This document shows, piece by piece, positions 24,790 through 32,809 of a DNA stretch of 64,000 nt; the first letter of the stretch is position 1, and each line of letters starts with the position of its first letter. Made by a program: the position numbers and the translations under genes. The DNA lies in the NCBI GenBank assembly GCA_963704355.1, contig OY969891.1, positions 2,852,001 to 2,916,000 on the forward strand, written 5' to 3'. The notes beneath the pieces are model-generated. The model ran no database searches. It was not told the DNA's origin and worked only from the letters and a program-made list of their open reading frames with translations. Origin of the DNA: Bog-473 sp963704355. Lineage in GTDB: Bacteria > Actinomycetota > Acidimicrobiia > Acidimicrobiales > RAAP-2.

Positions 24790-25947
24790 GTGAAGCTCCA
24801 GGGTGTCGAGTTCGTCCGAGTCGACTTGTCGTTCCGCGCCGGTATCGGCACCGCCGCAGGTGTGCATCGCGAGCGCCCGCTGTTGTTCGTGCGCGTCGTC
24901 ACTGAGGAGGGCGAGGGATGGGGCGAGTGCGCCGCCCTCGGTCACGCCACGTCGGTCGATCCCGCGCTCAACGACGTCGAGGCTGCAGCCACCGATCGGG
25001 GCGTGTCCCGGCTGGGGAGGGCGAGCGCCGCCCGGGGCGGGCATCTGCCGGCGGGGGCGGAGGTGGCCCAGCTCTTCGGGACCTCTCCCGCCGACCGGAT
25101 GCTGGCTGCCGCCTTCGAGATGGCCGTCTCCGACGCCGAGTTGCGGGCCGAGGGTCTCTCCCTTGCCGAGGCCCTGGGCACGGGGCCCGGCTTCGAGACC
25201 CTGCCCGTCGGGGCCGTCGTCGGCATACCGGCCGACCACGACCTGGCCACGCTGCGCTCCGAGGTTGCCGCCGTCGCCGCGAAGGGGGCCACCCGCATCC
25301 GCGTGAAGATCGAGCCCGGGTGGGAGATCGAGCCGGTGCGCGCCATCCGGGCCGATCTCCCCGAGGTCGTGATCCAGGTGGACGCGAACGGGTCGTACCG
25401 GGGCACCGACGAGGACGTCGCCACCCTCGGCGCACTCGCGGACTTCGGCGTGCTGTGCGTCGAGCAGCCGCTGCCGCCGGCCGACCTGGTTGCGCTCGCC
25501 CAGCTGGCGGCGCGGTTGCGCGTCCCGGTGTGCTTGGACGAGTCGCTGACCACGCCGCGACGGGTCACCGACGCGCTCCGCAACGGGTCCTGCGCCATGG
25601 CCTGCCTCAAGCCGGGCCGTCTCGGCGGCCTGCGCGCCACCCGCAGTGCCCACGCCGCCTGCGCCGCCGCCGGCGTCCCCGTTTTCATCGGAGGTTTCTT
25701 CGAGGCCGGTCTCGGCCGCTCCTCGAACCTGGCGCTGGCGGCGCGGCTCAGCGAGGACGCGACGGGCCTGGTCAGCGACCTCGGCGACCCAGCCGACTAC
25801 CTCGAGGTCGATCCCTGCGGCTACCCGCCAGTGGTCGACGGATGGGTGCGGACACCCACGTCCCCGGGGGTGGGAAACGCCCCCGACGCCGACCTGCTGC
25901 AGCGCCTCGAGGCGAGGCGTCGCTGGTTCCCCGCCACGTACACTTGA
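24790..25947 (+). CDS. menC: o-Succinylbenzoate synthase (enolase superfamily)
   Basis: Muconate-lactonising subgroup enzyme of 385 residues, expected to dehydrate SHCHC in menaquinone synthesis. Metal ligands are Asp198 (VDANGSY), Glu225 (VEQPL) and Asp250 (LDES). The acid-base lysines are Lys173 and Lys274 (CLKPGRLGG). The usual KxK motif reads R171-V-K173, keeping the catalytic second lysine. GGFFEAGLGR is typical of actinobacterial OSBS. N-acylamino-acid racemase activity is a known alternative in this family. No other men gene is nearby. GTG start with GGGAG ten bases upstream. Confidence 0.85.
   Translation: MKLQGVEFVRVDLSFRAGIGTAAGVHRERPLLFVRVVTEEGEGWGECAALGHATSVDPALNDVEAAATDRGVSRLGRASAARGGHLPAGAEVAQLFGTSPADRMLAAAFEMAVSDAELRAEGLSLAEALGTGPGFETLPVGAVVGIPADHDLATLRSEVAAVAAKGATRIRVKIEPGWEIEPVRAIRADLPEVVIQVDANGSYRGTDEDVATLGALADFGVLCVEQPLPPADLVALAQLAARLRVPVCLDESLTTPRRVTDALRNGSCAMACLKPGRLGGLRATRSAHAACAAAGVPVFIGGFFEAGLGRSSNLALAARLSEDATGLVSDLGDPADYLEVDPCGYPPVVDGWVRTPTSPGVGNAPDADLLQRLEARRRWFPATYT
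25939..25944 (+). promoter_or_regulatory. Putative -10 box of coiled-coil/ANTAR gene pair
   Basis: TACACT lies inside the last codons of menC and ends nine bases before the next ATG, without a Shine-Dalgarno sequence. This suggests a leaderless promoter for the two following genes. Confidence 0.4.
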
Positions 25948-25953
25948 CGCTCC

Positions 25954-26247
25954 ATGCATCGCGTCCTGCTGGAACGGCGGATCAGAGACGTCCACGCCCG
26001 CCTCGTCAAGGCGCGGGAGGAATTGGCCGTGCTCGATGAGCAGTTGGCCGTCGTCCAGGAGTCGGCCGACGAAGCGCGGGTTCGGGCCCTGGTCTCGGAG
26101 ACGCCACTGGCCAGCCGCGAGCACGACGAGGCGGCACGGCACGCCGACGCCATGATGCGCGCCCGCGATGCCCTGCTGAGGACCGTGGTCGACCTGGAGC
26201 ACCGCCAGGACGAGCTCCTGGCCCATGTGGCATCGGGCCAGCAATGA
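25954..26247 (+). CDS. Small coiled-coil protein
   Basis: A 97-residue, almost fully helical charged protein with heptad-like spacing of Leu/Val/Ala (RDVHARLVKAREELAVLDEQ and onward), so probably a coiled-coil dimer. No catalytic motif is seen. Its stop overlaps the start of the ANTAR response regulator by four bases, suggesting a functional partner or just co-expression. Not assigned to a named family. Confidence 0.65.
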   Translation: MHRVLLERRIRDVHARLVKAREELAVLDEQLAVVQESADEARVRALVSETPLASREHDEAARHADAMMRARDALLRTVVDLEHRQDELLAHVASGQQ

Positions 26248-26846
26248 CCGACACCGAACGGGCCACCCTGGCGCGGGTGGTCATCGCCGAGGACGAGGCG
26301 ATCGTCCGTCTCGACCTCAAGGAGATCCTCCTCTCTGCGGGCTACGACGTGGTCGGCGAGACCGGCCGGGGCGACGAGGCGGTGACGTTGGTCGAGGAGC
26401 ACCGGCCCGACCTGGCCATCTTGGACATCAAGATGCCGGGCATGGACGGCCTGCGGGCGGCCCGGGAGATCACAGCGCGCCACCAGGTGGCGGTGCTGCT
26501 GCTCACCGCCTTCAGCCAGCGTGACCTGATTGAGGAGGCTCGGGACTCGGGCGTCTCGGCCTACCTGATCAAGCCCTTCCAGCCCCGGGAGTTGCTGCCC
26601 GCCATCGCGGAGGTGCTGGCCAAGGCCCGCCAGGAGTGGGCCATCGATGCCGAGCACTCGGCCGACGGCGCCGAGGACAAGATCGCGACGCGGCGCCTGG
26701 TCGACGAGGCCAAGGCGATCCTGATGGAACGCGACGACCTGCCCGAGGCGGAGGCGTTCGGCTTCATCCAGCGCACGGCCATGCAGACGCGGGCCCGCAT
26801 GCGCGACGTGGCACAACAGGTCGTCGACGGCACACTGACCCCGTAG
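26244..26846 (+). CDS. Response regulator with ANTAR RNA-binding output domain (PdtaR-like)
   Basis: A 200-residue two-domain protein. The receiver has acidic residues EDE, phosphoacceptor Asp in LAILDIKMPGMDG, the conserved Thr in LLTAFS and Lys in LIKPFQP. The C-terminal ANTAR domain (about residues 145-195) reads AKAILMERDDLPEAEAFGFI and ends in basic helices (RTAMQTRARMRDVAQ). Such regulators bind paired hairpins in mRNA to block termination. Position just before polA matches M. tuberculosis pdtaR as I remember it. No histidine kinase is nearby. Confidence 0.9.
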   Translation: MTDTERATLARVVIAEDEAIVRLDLKEILLSAGYDVVGETGRGDEAVTLVEEHRPDLAILDIKMPGMDGLRAAREITARHQVAVLLLTAFSQRDLIEEARDSGVSAYLIKPFQPRELLPAIAEVLAKARQEWAIDAEHSADGAEDKIATRRLVDEAKAILMERDDLPEAEAFGFIQRTAMQTRARMRDVAQQVVDGTLTP

Positions 26847-26849
26847 TCT
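26844..26849 (+). promoter_or_regulatory. Putative -10 box of polA
   Basis: TAGTCT overlaps the stop codon of the ANTAR regulator and ends seven bases before the polA ATG, with no Shine-Dalgarno sequence between. A leaderless polA mRNA is likely. Confidence 0.5.
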
Positions 26850-26856
26850 CGGGTCG

Positions 26857-29586
26857 ATGGCATCAGGGCCGGAGCGATCGGGGCCGCTACTACTGCTCGA
26901 CGGCATGTCCCTCGCCTTCCGGGCCTTCTTCGCACTCCCCGACACGCTCGCCACAACCGACGGCACGGTGACCAACGCCGTGCACGGGTTCACCTCCATG
27001 GTGGTGTACCTCATCCGCGAGCACCGGCCCTCGGCGCTCGCGGTGGCGTTCGACGCTCCCGGGGCCACCTTCCGCGACGAGATCCTCGAGGACTACAAGG
27101 CCGGGCGGGCGCAGACGCCGTGGCTCCTGCCGCCCCAGTTCGACATGATCCGCGAGGTCATGGGATCCCTCGCCATCCCGGTGATCGAGGCGTCGGGGTT
27201 CGAGGCGGACGACGTCATCGCCACGCTGGCGACACAGGCGGCGGCGCGAGAGTGCGAGGTCGTCATCGTCACGGGAGACCGCGACAGCTTCCAGCTCGTG
27301 CGCGACCCCTTCATCCGGGTGCTCTACAACAAACGGGGCGTCAGCGACTACACCCTCTACGACGAGGAGGGCATCCTCGAGCGCACCGGGGTTCCGCCGT
27401 CCCAGTACGTTCTGCTCGCATCGCTGCGGGGCGACCCGTCGGACAACCTGCCCGGAATTCCCGGGGTGGGGGAGAAGACGGCCGCCAAGCTGCTCAACAA
27501 TTACGGGGACCTCGACGGGGTCTTCGAGCATCTGGCGGAGCAGACGCCCAAGTTGCGCCAGAACCTGGCCGAGCACGAGCACCAGGCCCGGAGCAACGCA
27601 CGCGTCATTCCGCTCGTCCGCGACGTCCCGCTTGACGTGGAGGTCGACAAGCTCGACCTCGGCGGCTGGGACTGGCTCGCGGCGCAAGCCACCTTCGACC
27701 GCTACGAAATGAAAACGGTGTGGCAGCGCATGGAGGAGCTGCTCGACGCCGGCGCGCTCGGCGAGCCGGCGCCAGGGAGTGCGCGCCCCGCCGACCAGAC
27801 GAGCGCGGTCGTACCGCTCGAGGAGCCGCTCGCGCCGGCCTTCGACCTGCGCGACGTCCGGTTGCCCAGCGGGGCGTCAGAGGTCACGAAGCAGCTCGGC
27901 GAGCTGGGTACCGGGCGGCTGGCGTTGGCGGCGCGCTGGAACGGGATCCCGGGCCGGGGCGAGCTGGTGGCCCTGCTCGTGCTCGCGACGCAAGGCGACG
28001 AGGCGGGGCTGAGCGTCCTGGTCCCGGGCGACCAGCTCGGTGCGGCGTCGGTGCGCAAGAAGCTGAACACCCTGCTGGCCGGGCCGGTCGTCGCGCACGA
28101 CGTCAAGGAGGCGATGCGCTCGCTCCTCCCGTTGGGGATCGACGTGACGGGCCTCGAGATGGACACCGCCGTCGCGGCCTACCTGCTCGACGCGTCGACC
28201 GGCGAGTACAAGCTCCAGCAGTTGCGCGAGCAGACGGGACAGCTGAGCCTCGACATCGCCGAGCCCGGCGAGTCGCAGAGGGACATGGCCCTCGAGGCCG
28301 CCGCTGAGGCCCTCGACGTGACCGCCATGGCCGACCGCTTCCGGCATCGCCTGTCGGTCGAGGACATGGTCCTGCTGCACGACGACATCGAGACGCCGTT
28401 GGTGCGTGTGCTGGCCAAGATGGAGGTCGCCGGGATCGGCGTCGACCGGGCCGAGCTGCAGGCGATCTCAGACTCGCTCACCGCCTCCGCCGCCGAGCTG
28501 CAGGCCCGGGTGCAGGAGATCGCCGGCCACGAGTTCAACGTGAACTCCACGCCGCAGCTGCGCACGGTCCTCTATGACGAGCTCGGCCTCACCCCGGGCA
28601 AGAAGACGAAGACGGGTTTCTCGACCGATGCCCAGACGCTCGAGAGCCTGCGCGACTCGCATCCGATCGTCGAGGCGCTGCTCGACTACCGCGAGGTGGA
28701 GAAGCTGCGCTCGACCTACGGCGAGGGTCTGCTGGCCGAGGTCCAGCCCGACGGCCGCATCCACGCCTCGTTCGGCCAGACCGTGGCCCGCACCGGCCGC
28801 ATCTCCTCGGACCGCCCCAACCTGCACAACATCCCCGTCCGCTCGGAGCTCGGCAAGCAGTTCCGCCGCGCCTTCGTGCCGTCGGCCGGCAGCACGTTCC
28901 TGGTGGCCGACTACAACCAGGTCGAGCTCCGCTGCATCGCCCACCTCTCGGAGGACCCGGGGCTGATCGACGCGTTGACGAGCGGCGCCGACGTGCACCG
29001 CACCGTGGCTGCGGCCGTCTATGGCATTCCCCCCGAGGAGGTGACGCACACCCAGCGGGAGTTCTGCAAGATGGTCTCCTACGGCCTGGCCTACGGCATG
29101 GAGGCCTACGGCCTGAGCCAGCGTCTCGGGATCCCCGTCGAGGAGGCGGCCGCGATCATGGAGAGCTACTTCGGCGCGTTCCCGCGGGTACGCCAGTACA
29201 TGGACAGCACGGTGGCCGAGGCCAAGATCCGGGGCGCCACGCGCACGATGTTCGGCCGCCTCCGCCCGCTCCCCGACCTGCACGCGGCGAACTATCGGTT
29301 GCGCCAGGCGGCCGAACGGCAGGCCATGAACGCGGGCATCCAGGGCCTGGCCGCCGACATCTTCAAAATGGCCCTGGTGCGCCTCGACCGCGACCTCGAG
29401 GCCAAGAACCTGGAGAGCCGGCTCGTGCTCCAGGTACACGACGAGGTGATCGTGGAGGTGGCACAGGGGGAGGAGGTCGACGTGCGCCGCCTCACCGAGT
29501 CCGCCCTCACCGGCGCGGCAGACCTCAAGGTCCCTCTCACCATCTCGATCGCTACGGGACCGAGCTGGGCGGCCGCCAAGGGCTGA
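26857..29586 (+). CDS. polA: DNA polymerase I
   Basis: A 909-residue repair and Okazaki-fragment polymerase. The N-terminal 5'-3' nuclease (to about residue 290) has LLLDGMSLAFRAFFALP, VTGDRDSFQLV and the helix-hairpin-helix GIPGVGEKTAAKLL. The middle 3'-5' exonuclease domain is present but degenerate: the DxE motif region reads LALAARWNG and the last motif is MDTAVAAYLLD. Polymerase motif A (VADYNQVELRCIAHLS, about residue 683), motif B (KMVSYGLAYGMEAYG) and motif C (QVHDEV, about residue 859) are intact. It should polymerise but probably not proofread, as in other actinobacterial PolA proteins. Confidence 0.96.
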   Translation: MASGPERSGPLLLLDGMSLAFRAFFALPDTLATTDGTVTNAVHGFTSMVVYLIREHRPSALAVAFDAPGATFRDEILEDYKAGRAQTPWLLPPQFDMIREVMGSLAIPVIEASGFEADDVIATLATQAAARECEVVIVTGDRDSFQLVRDPFIRVLYNKRGVSDYTLYDEEGILERTGVPPSQYVLLASLRGDPSDNLPGIPGVGEKTAAKLLNNYGDLDGVFEHLAEQTPKLRQNLAEHEHQARSNARVIPLVRDVPLDVEVDKLDLGGWDWLAAQATFDRYEMKTVWQRMEELLDAGALGEPAPGSARPADQTSAVVPLEEPLAPAFDLRDVRLPSGASEVTKQLGELGTGRLALAARWNGIPGRGELVALLVLATQGDEAGLSVLVPGDQLGAASVRKKLNTLLAGPVVAHDVKEAMRSLLPLGIDVTGLEMDTAVAAYLLDASTGEYKLQQLREQTGQLSLDIAEPGESQRDMALEAAAEALDVTAMADRFRHRLSVEDMVLLHDDIETPLVRVLAKMEVAGIGVDRAELQAISDSLTASAAELQARVQEIAGHEFNVNSTPQLRTVLYDELGLTPGKKTKTGFSTDAQTLESLRDSHPIVEALLDYREVEKLRSTYGEGLLAEVQPDGRIHASFGQTVARTGRISSDRPNLHNIPVRSELGKQFRRAFVPSAGSTFLVADYNQVELRCIAHLSEDPGLIDALTSGADVHRTVAAAVYGIPPEEVTHTQREFCKMVSYGLAYGMEAYGLSQRLGIPVEEAAAIMESYFGAFPRVRQYMDSTVAEAKIRGATRTMFGRLRPLPDLHAANYRLRQAAERQAMNAGIQGLAADIFKMALVRLDRDLEAKNLESRLVLQVHDEVIVEVAQGEEVDVRRLTESALTGAADLKVPLTISIATGPSWAAAKG

Positions 29587-29684
29587 CGCCCGACGGCTGT
29601 GCACCCGGGCAGGCCGCCGGCCGGCCAACCCTCTGGACGAGCTGCACGCGGACACGCGCCGACGGAACGCCCCTGAGCAGCTGG

Positions 29685-29690
29685 TACGCT
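29685..29690 (+). promoter_or_regulatory. Putative -10 box of rpsA
   Basis: TACGCT in the polA-rpsA gap. It would give an untranslated leader of about 100 bases ending with the AGGAG site at 29787-29791, unlike the leaderless pattern of its neighbours. The leader could carry regulation. Confidence 0.4.
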
Positions 29691-29799
29691 GGCAGGCCTT
29701 GCTCGCCGGCACCGGCGGCGACGCATCCCTTATCTGACGAGACATGACCCCGGCGCGGTCCTGAGGTTGCAGGTTGCAACCCAGATAGGAGCATCACGA

Positions 29800-31278
29800 A
29801 TGGCCGAGACTACGGCAGCACGCACCTCCATCCTCTCTCCCGAAGCCATGGGCAGCTTCGACGCCGAGGGGAACTACACCCCCCGCTCCATCGTCGACGA
29901 CGACCTGGGAGACGCCGACCTCGAGAAGGCGATGGGGGACTCGATCATCTCCTTCGACGACGGCGACGTGATCGAGGGGACGGTCGTGAAGATCGACCGG
30001 GACGAGGTCCTCCTCGATATCGGTTTCAAGTCCGAGGGCGTCATCCCCGCCCGCGAGCTCTCCATCCGCAACGACGTCAATCCCGACGAGATCGTCCATC
30101 TGGGCGAGCATGTCGAGGCGCTCGTGCTCCAGAAGGAGGACAAGGAGGGCCGGCTCGTCCTTTCCAAGAAGCGGGCGCAGTACGAGAAGGCCTGGACGAC
30201 GATCGAGCAGAAGAAGAACGCGGGCGAGATGGTGTCGGGCCCCGTCATCGAGGTCGTCAAGGGCGGCCTCATCGTCGACATCGGCCTGCGCGGCTTCCTG
30301 CCGGCGTCGCTGGTGGAGCTGCGCCGTGTACGCGAGCTGCAGCCGTACGTCGGCAAGGAGATCGAGGCCAAGATCATCGAGCTCGATCGCAACCGCAACA
30401 ACGTCGTGCTGTCGCGCCGGGCCTGGCTCGAGGAAGCGCAGAAGGAGCAGCGCGGCGACTTCCTGCAGAACCTCAAGCCGGGCGAGCGCCGCACGGGCAC
30501 CGTCTCCTCGGTGGTCAACTTCGGCGCCTTCGTCGACCTCGGGGGCATGGACGGCCTCGTGCACGTGTCCGAGCTGTCGTGGAAGCACGTCGACCACCCG
30601 TCGTCGGTGGTGTCGGTGGGTGACGAGATCGAGGTCGAGGTGCTCGACGTCGACCTGGACAAGGAGCGCATCTCGCTGTCGCTGAAGGCGACGCAGTCCG
30701 ACCCGTGGCAGGAGTTCGCCGACTCGCACTCGGTGGGCCAGCTCGTCTACGGCCGCATCACCAAGCTGGTGCCCTTCGGGGCCTTCGTGCAGGTGGGCGA
30801 CGGGATCGAGGGCCTGGTGCACATTTCGGAGATGGCGGCGCACCACGTCGACCTGCCCGAGCAGGTGGTCACGCCGGGCGAGGAGCTGTGGGTCAAGATC
30901 ATCGACATCGACCTGCAGCGCCGCCGCATCAGCCTGTCGATCAAGCAGGCGGCCGAGGGCGGCGAGGTCTCCGAGGAGTACCGCGAGGCCTTCGGCGAGC
31001 ACGCGTACGACGAGCAGGGCAACTACATCGGCTACGACTACGCCGAGGGCGAGTTCACCCCCGAGACCGAAGCACAGGCGGCGTGGGCCGACTTCGCGTC
31101 GGAGGTCGGGACGCAGGTGCACCCGCCCGAGGGTGGCGCCGAGGCAGCCGCGGGCGAAGGTGCCGCACCCGACGGCGAGGGTGGCCCGGCCCCCGCTCCC
31201 GAGGTCGCTGCGGCTCCGGCCGCCGAGGCCGCTGCGGCTCCCGCTCCCGAGGCCGAAGGGGCGCCCGCAGCCGACTGA
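29800..31278 (+). CDS. rpsA: 30S ribosomal protein S1
   Basis: A 492-residue mRNA-binding ribosomal protein with four S1 domains, beginning at GDVIEGTVVKIDRDEVLLDI, GEMVSGPVIEVVKGGLIVDI, GERRTGTVSSVVNFGAFVDL and GQLVYGRITKLVPFGAFVQV. The last two are the canonical RNA-binding type. Acidic and Tyr/Gly-rich sequence follows, then an Ala/Pro/Glu-rich disordered tail of about 50 residues. The ATG at 29800 is fixed by AGGAG eight bases upstream; an upstream in-frame start would lie within the leader. It follows polA, the usual actinobacterial order. Confidence 0.96.
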   Translation: MAETTAARTSILSPEAMGSFDAEGNYTPRSIVDDDLGDADLEKAMGDSIISFDDGDVIEGTVVKIDRDEVLLDIGFKSEGVIPARELSIRNDVNPDEIVHLGEHVEALVLQKEDKEGRLVLSKKRAQYEKAWTTIEQKKNAGEMVSGPVIEVVKGGLIVDIGLRGFLPASLVELRRVRELQPYVGKEIEAKIIELDRNRNNVVLSRRAWLEEAQKEQRGDFLQNLKPGERRTGTVSSVVNFGAFVDLGGMDGLVHVSELSWKHVDHPSSVVSVGDEIEVEVLDVDLDKERISLSLKATQSDPWQEFADSHSVGQLVYGRITKLVPFGAFVQVGDGIEGLVHISEMAAHHVDLPEQVVTPGEELWVKIIDIDLQRRRISLSIKQAAEGGEVSEEYREAFGEHAYDEQGNYIGYDYAEGEFTPETEAQAAWADFASEVGTQVHPPEGGAEAAAGEGAAPDGEGGPAPAPEVAAAPAAEAAAAPAPEAEGAPAAD

Positions 31279-31322
31279 GGGCCGGGATTCGGCCGTCAGG
31301 TCAGAGCCCATTGCACGCGCCG

Positions 31323-31328
31323 TATGCT
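31323..31328 (+). promoter_or_regulatory. Putative -10 box of DksA/TraR-like gene
   Basis: TATGCT, 29 bases before the ATG, leaving a short leader that contains GGGGAG at 31345-31350. Confidence 0.4.
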
Positions 31329-31357
31329 CGCCGGGACACCAACCGGGGAGAGATGAC

Positions 31358-31771
31358 ATGGACGAGGCACGAGCGCGCGACCTGCTGGCGGCGGAGCGCC
31401 AACGAGTCGAAGGGCTGCTCCGCGACCTGACGACGGCACGCGAAGAGGAACTGGGCACCGCCGCGGAAACGGGCGACATCGCCGACCCGGCCGAGCCCCT
31501 GACGGACGTGGAGGGCGACGACGCCGTCACCGAAGGTCTCCGAGAGCGGCTGGCTGCGATCGACCGGGCGGAGGCCCGCTTGGCCGCCGGGACCTACGGG
31601 CGGTCGGTGCGGAGCGGCGTCGCCATCCCCGACGACCGGCTCGAGGCCGACCCCGCGGCCGAGCTCACGGTGGAGGAGCAGGCAGGGGCGGACCTCACCG
31701 CGGATCAAACGATTGCGCAGAGCACTCTGGAGGAAGAAGAAGCAGACGAAGGGGCGCTCTCGGGGGAGTGA
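31358..31771 (+). CDS. DksA/TraR-like protein lacking the zinc finger
   Basis: A 137-residue protein. The N-terminal coiled-coil (EARARDLLAAERQRVEGLLR) is followed by a DksA-type middle (IDRAEARLAAGTYG) and a C-terminal part aligned with the family's zinc finger (GVAIPDDRLEADPAAEL). All the usual zinc-finger cysteines are replaced: YGxCxxCG reads YGRSVRSG and the distal CxxC is gone. An acidic tail (LEEEEADEG) follows. It may still bind RNA polymerase's secondary channel, but without a metal site. Start fixed by GGGGAG upstream. Confidence 0.75.
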   Translation: MDEARARDLLAAERQRVEGLLRDLTTAREEELGTAAETGDIADPAEPLTDVEGDDAVTEGLRERLAAIDRAEARLAAGTYGRSVRSGVAIPDDRLEADPAAELTVEEQAGADLTADQTIAQSTLEEEEADEGALSGE

Positions 31772-31876
31772 CGCCGCGCCCGCCTTCGGGCGGGGGACGG
31801 GCGCGGGCCCCAAGCCCGTCCGAGACACCGGGCACGAAGCGGAGGCGGCGCCGGAACCGCGCCGGAACCGCGACCC

Positions 31877-32809
31877 TCACCGCTCGTCGAGGTAGCCGCG
31901 CAGGACCCGGGCGAACCGGTCCGCTCCGCTCGGGTCCGTCGTGAAGAACAAAACGGGGTCGAGCAACTCCAGCTCCAACAGCGAGGGCCTTCCGTCCGCG
32001 TCTTCGACCGTGTCCACCCGGGCGTAGCCGGTCGGGCCCACGAGCGCCTCGGCCGCGGCGACCGCCCGGTGGCCGAGCTCGACCTGTGCCGGCGTCGCCG
32101 TCGCTGTCGTGACGACCTGATTCTCAATGAGGCTGGCCACGGGGCCGGTGCCGCGGCGGATCATGGGGTCCTTGTGCATGGCGTGGCTGAACGCCCCGCC
32201 GAGGAAGACGAGGCCCACCTCGCCCACGGCGTCGACGGCGGCCTGGTACGGCTGCACCATGGCGGTGCGCCCGGCCGCGAGCAGTGAGCCCACGTGCTCC
32301 CGGGCCCGTGCGTGCTCGTGAGGCTGGTAGCGCGCCGTTTGGAAGCCACCCCCCGACACCGAGGGCTTGACCACCACCTCGCCGCCCGCGAGCTCGAGCG
32401 CCGAGACAGCCCCCGCGGCCGCGTCCGACTCCGCCGACGGCTCGACCCAGGTCGTCGTCACGATCGGCACCCCCGCGGCCTGGAGCGCTCGCAGGTAGCG
32501 CTTGTCGAGGTTCCAGCGCAGGATGGCGGGGGAGTTGACGACCGGCACGCCACCGCGCTCGCGGTCCGACACCCACGAAAGGAACTCGTCGACGTGGTGG
32601 ATGTTGTCCCACGCCCCGTTGGCCACGATGAGGTCGAAGCTGGACCAGTCGACCGGGTCGCTCCACACCACCGGGACCCCACGAAGGCCGACCCGCGAGA
32701 GGGCCGAGCGCGTCAGCGGCCAGTCGTCGTGCAGCTCGGGGAATTGCGGCGGGGCAGTGAAGGCGACCAGCGGCCGGTCCGACCCGGCCCCGGAGGACGG
32801 TGCGCTCAA
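31877..32809 (-). CDS. ATP-grasp ligase, RimK/DcsG-like
   Basis: A 310-residue ATP-dependent carboxylate-amine ligase-type protein. It shows PVVNSPAILRWNLDKRYL, the ATP-binding VVVKPSVSGGGFQTARY, MVQPYQAAVDAVGEVGLVF, and the metal-binding end LLELELLDPVLFF. The layout closely recalls COG0189 proteins such as the O-ureido-serine cyclo-ligase DcsG; the true substrate is unknown. The TTG start at 32809 overlaps the stop of the peptide-transporter ATPase by four bases, coupling it to the opp operon. It may modify or use a transported peptide or amino acid. Confidence 0.75.
   Translation of the reverse strand: MSAPSSGAGSDRPLVAFTAPPQFPELHDDWPLTRSALSRVGLRGVPVVWSDPVDWSSFDLIVANGAWDNIHHVDEFLSWVSDRERGGVPVVNSPAILRWNLDKRYLRALQAAGVPIVTTTWVEPSAESDAAAGAVSALELAGGEVVVKPSVSGGGFQTARYQPHEHARAREHVGSLLAAGRTAMVQPYQAAVDAVGEVGLVFLGGAFSHAMHKDPMIRRGTGPVASLIENQVVTTATATPAQVELGHRAVAAAEALVGPTGYARVDTVEDADGRPSLLELELLDPVLFFTTDPSGADRFARVLRGYLDER

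Noticed and set aside
24437..24793. Plus-strand protein over the tRNA-Leu region
   Set aside because: It crosses the tRNA gene on the opposite strand and shows no coding features.
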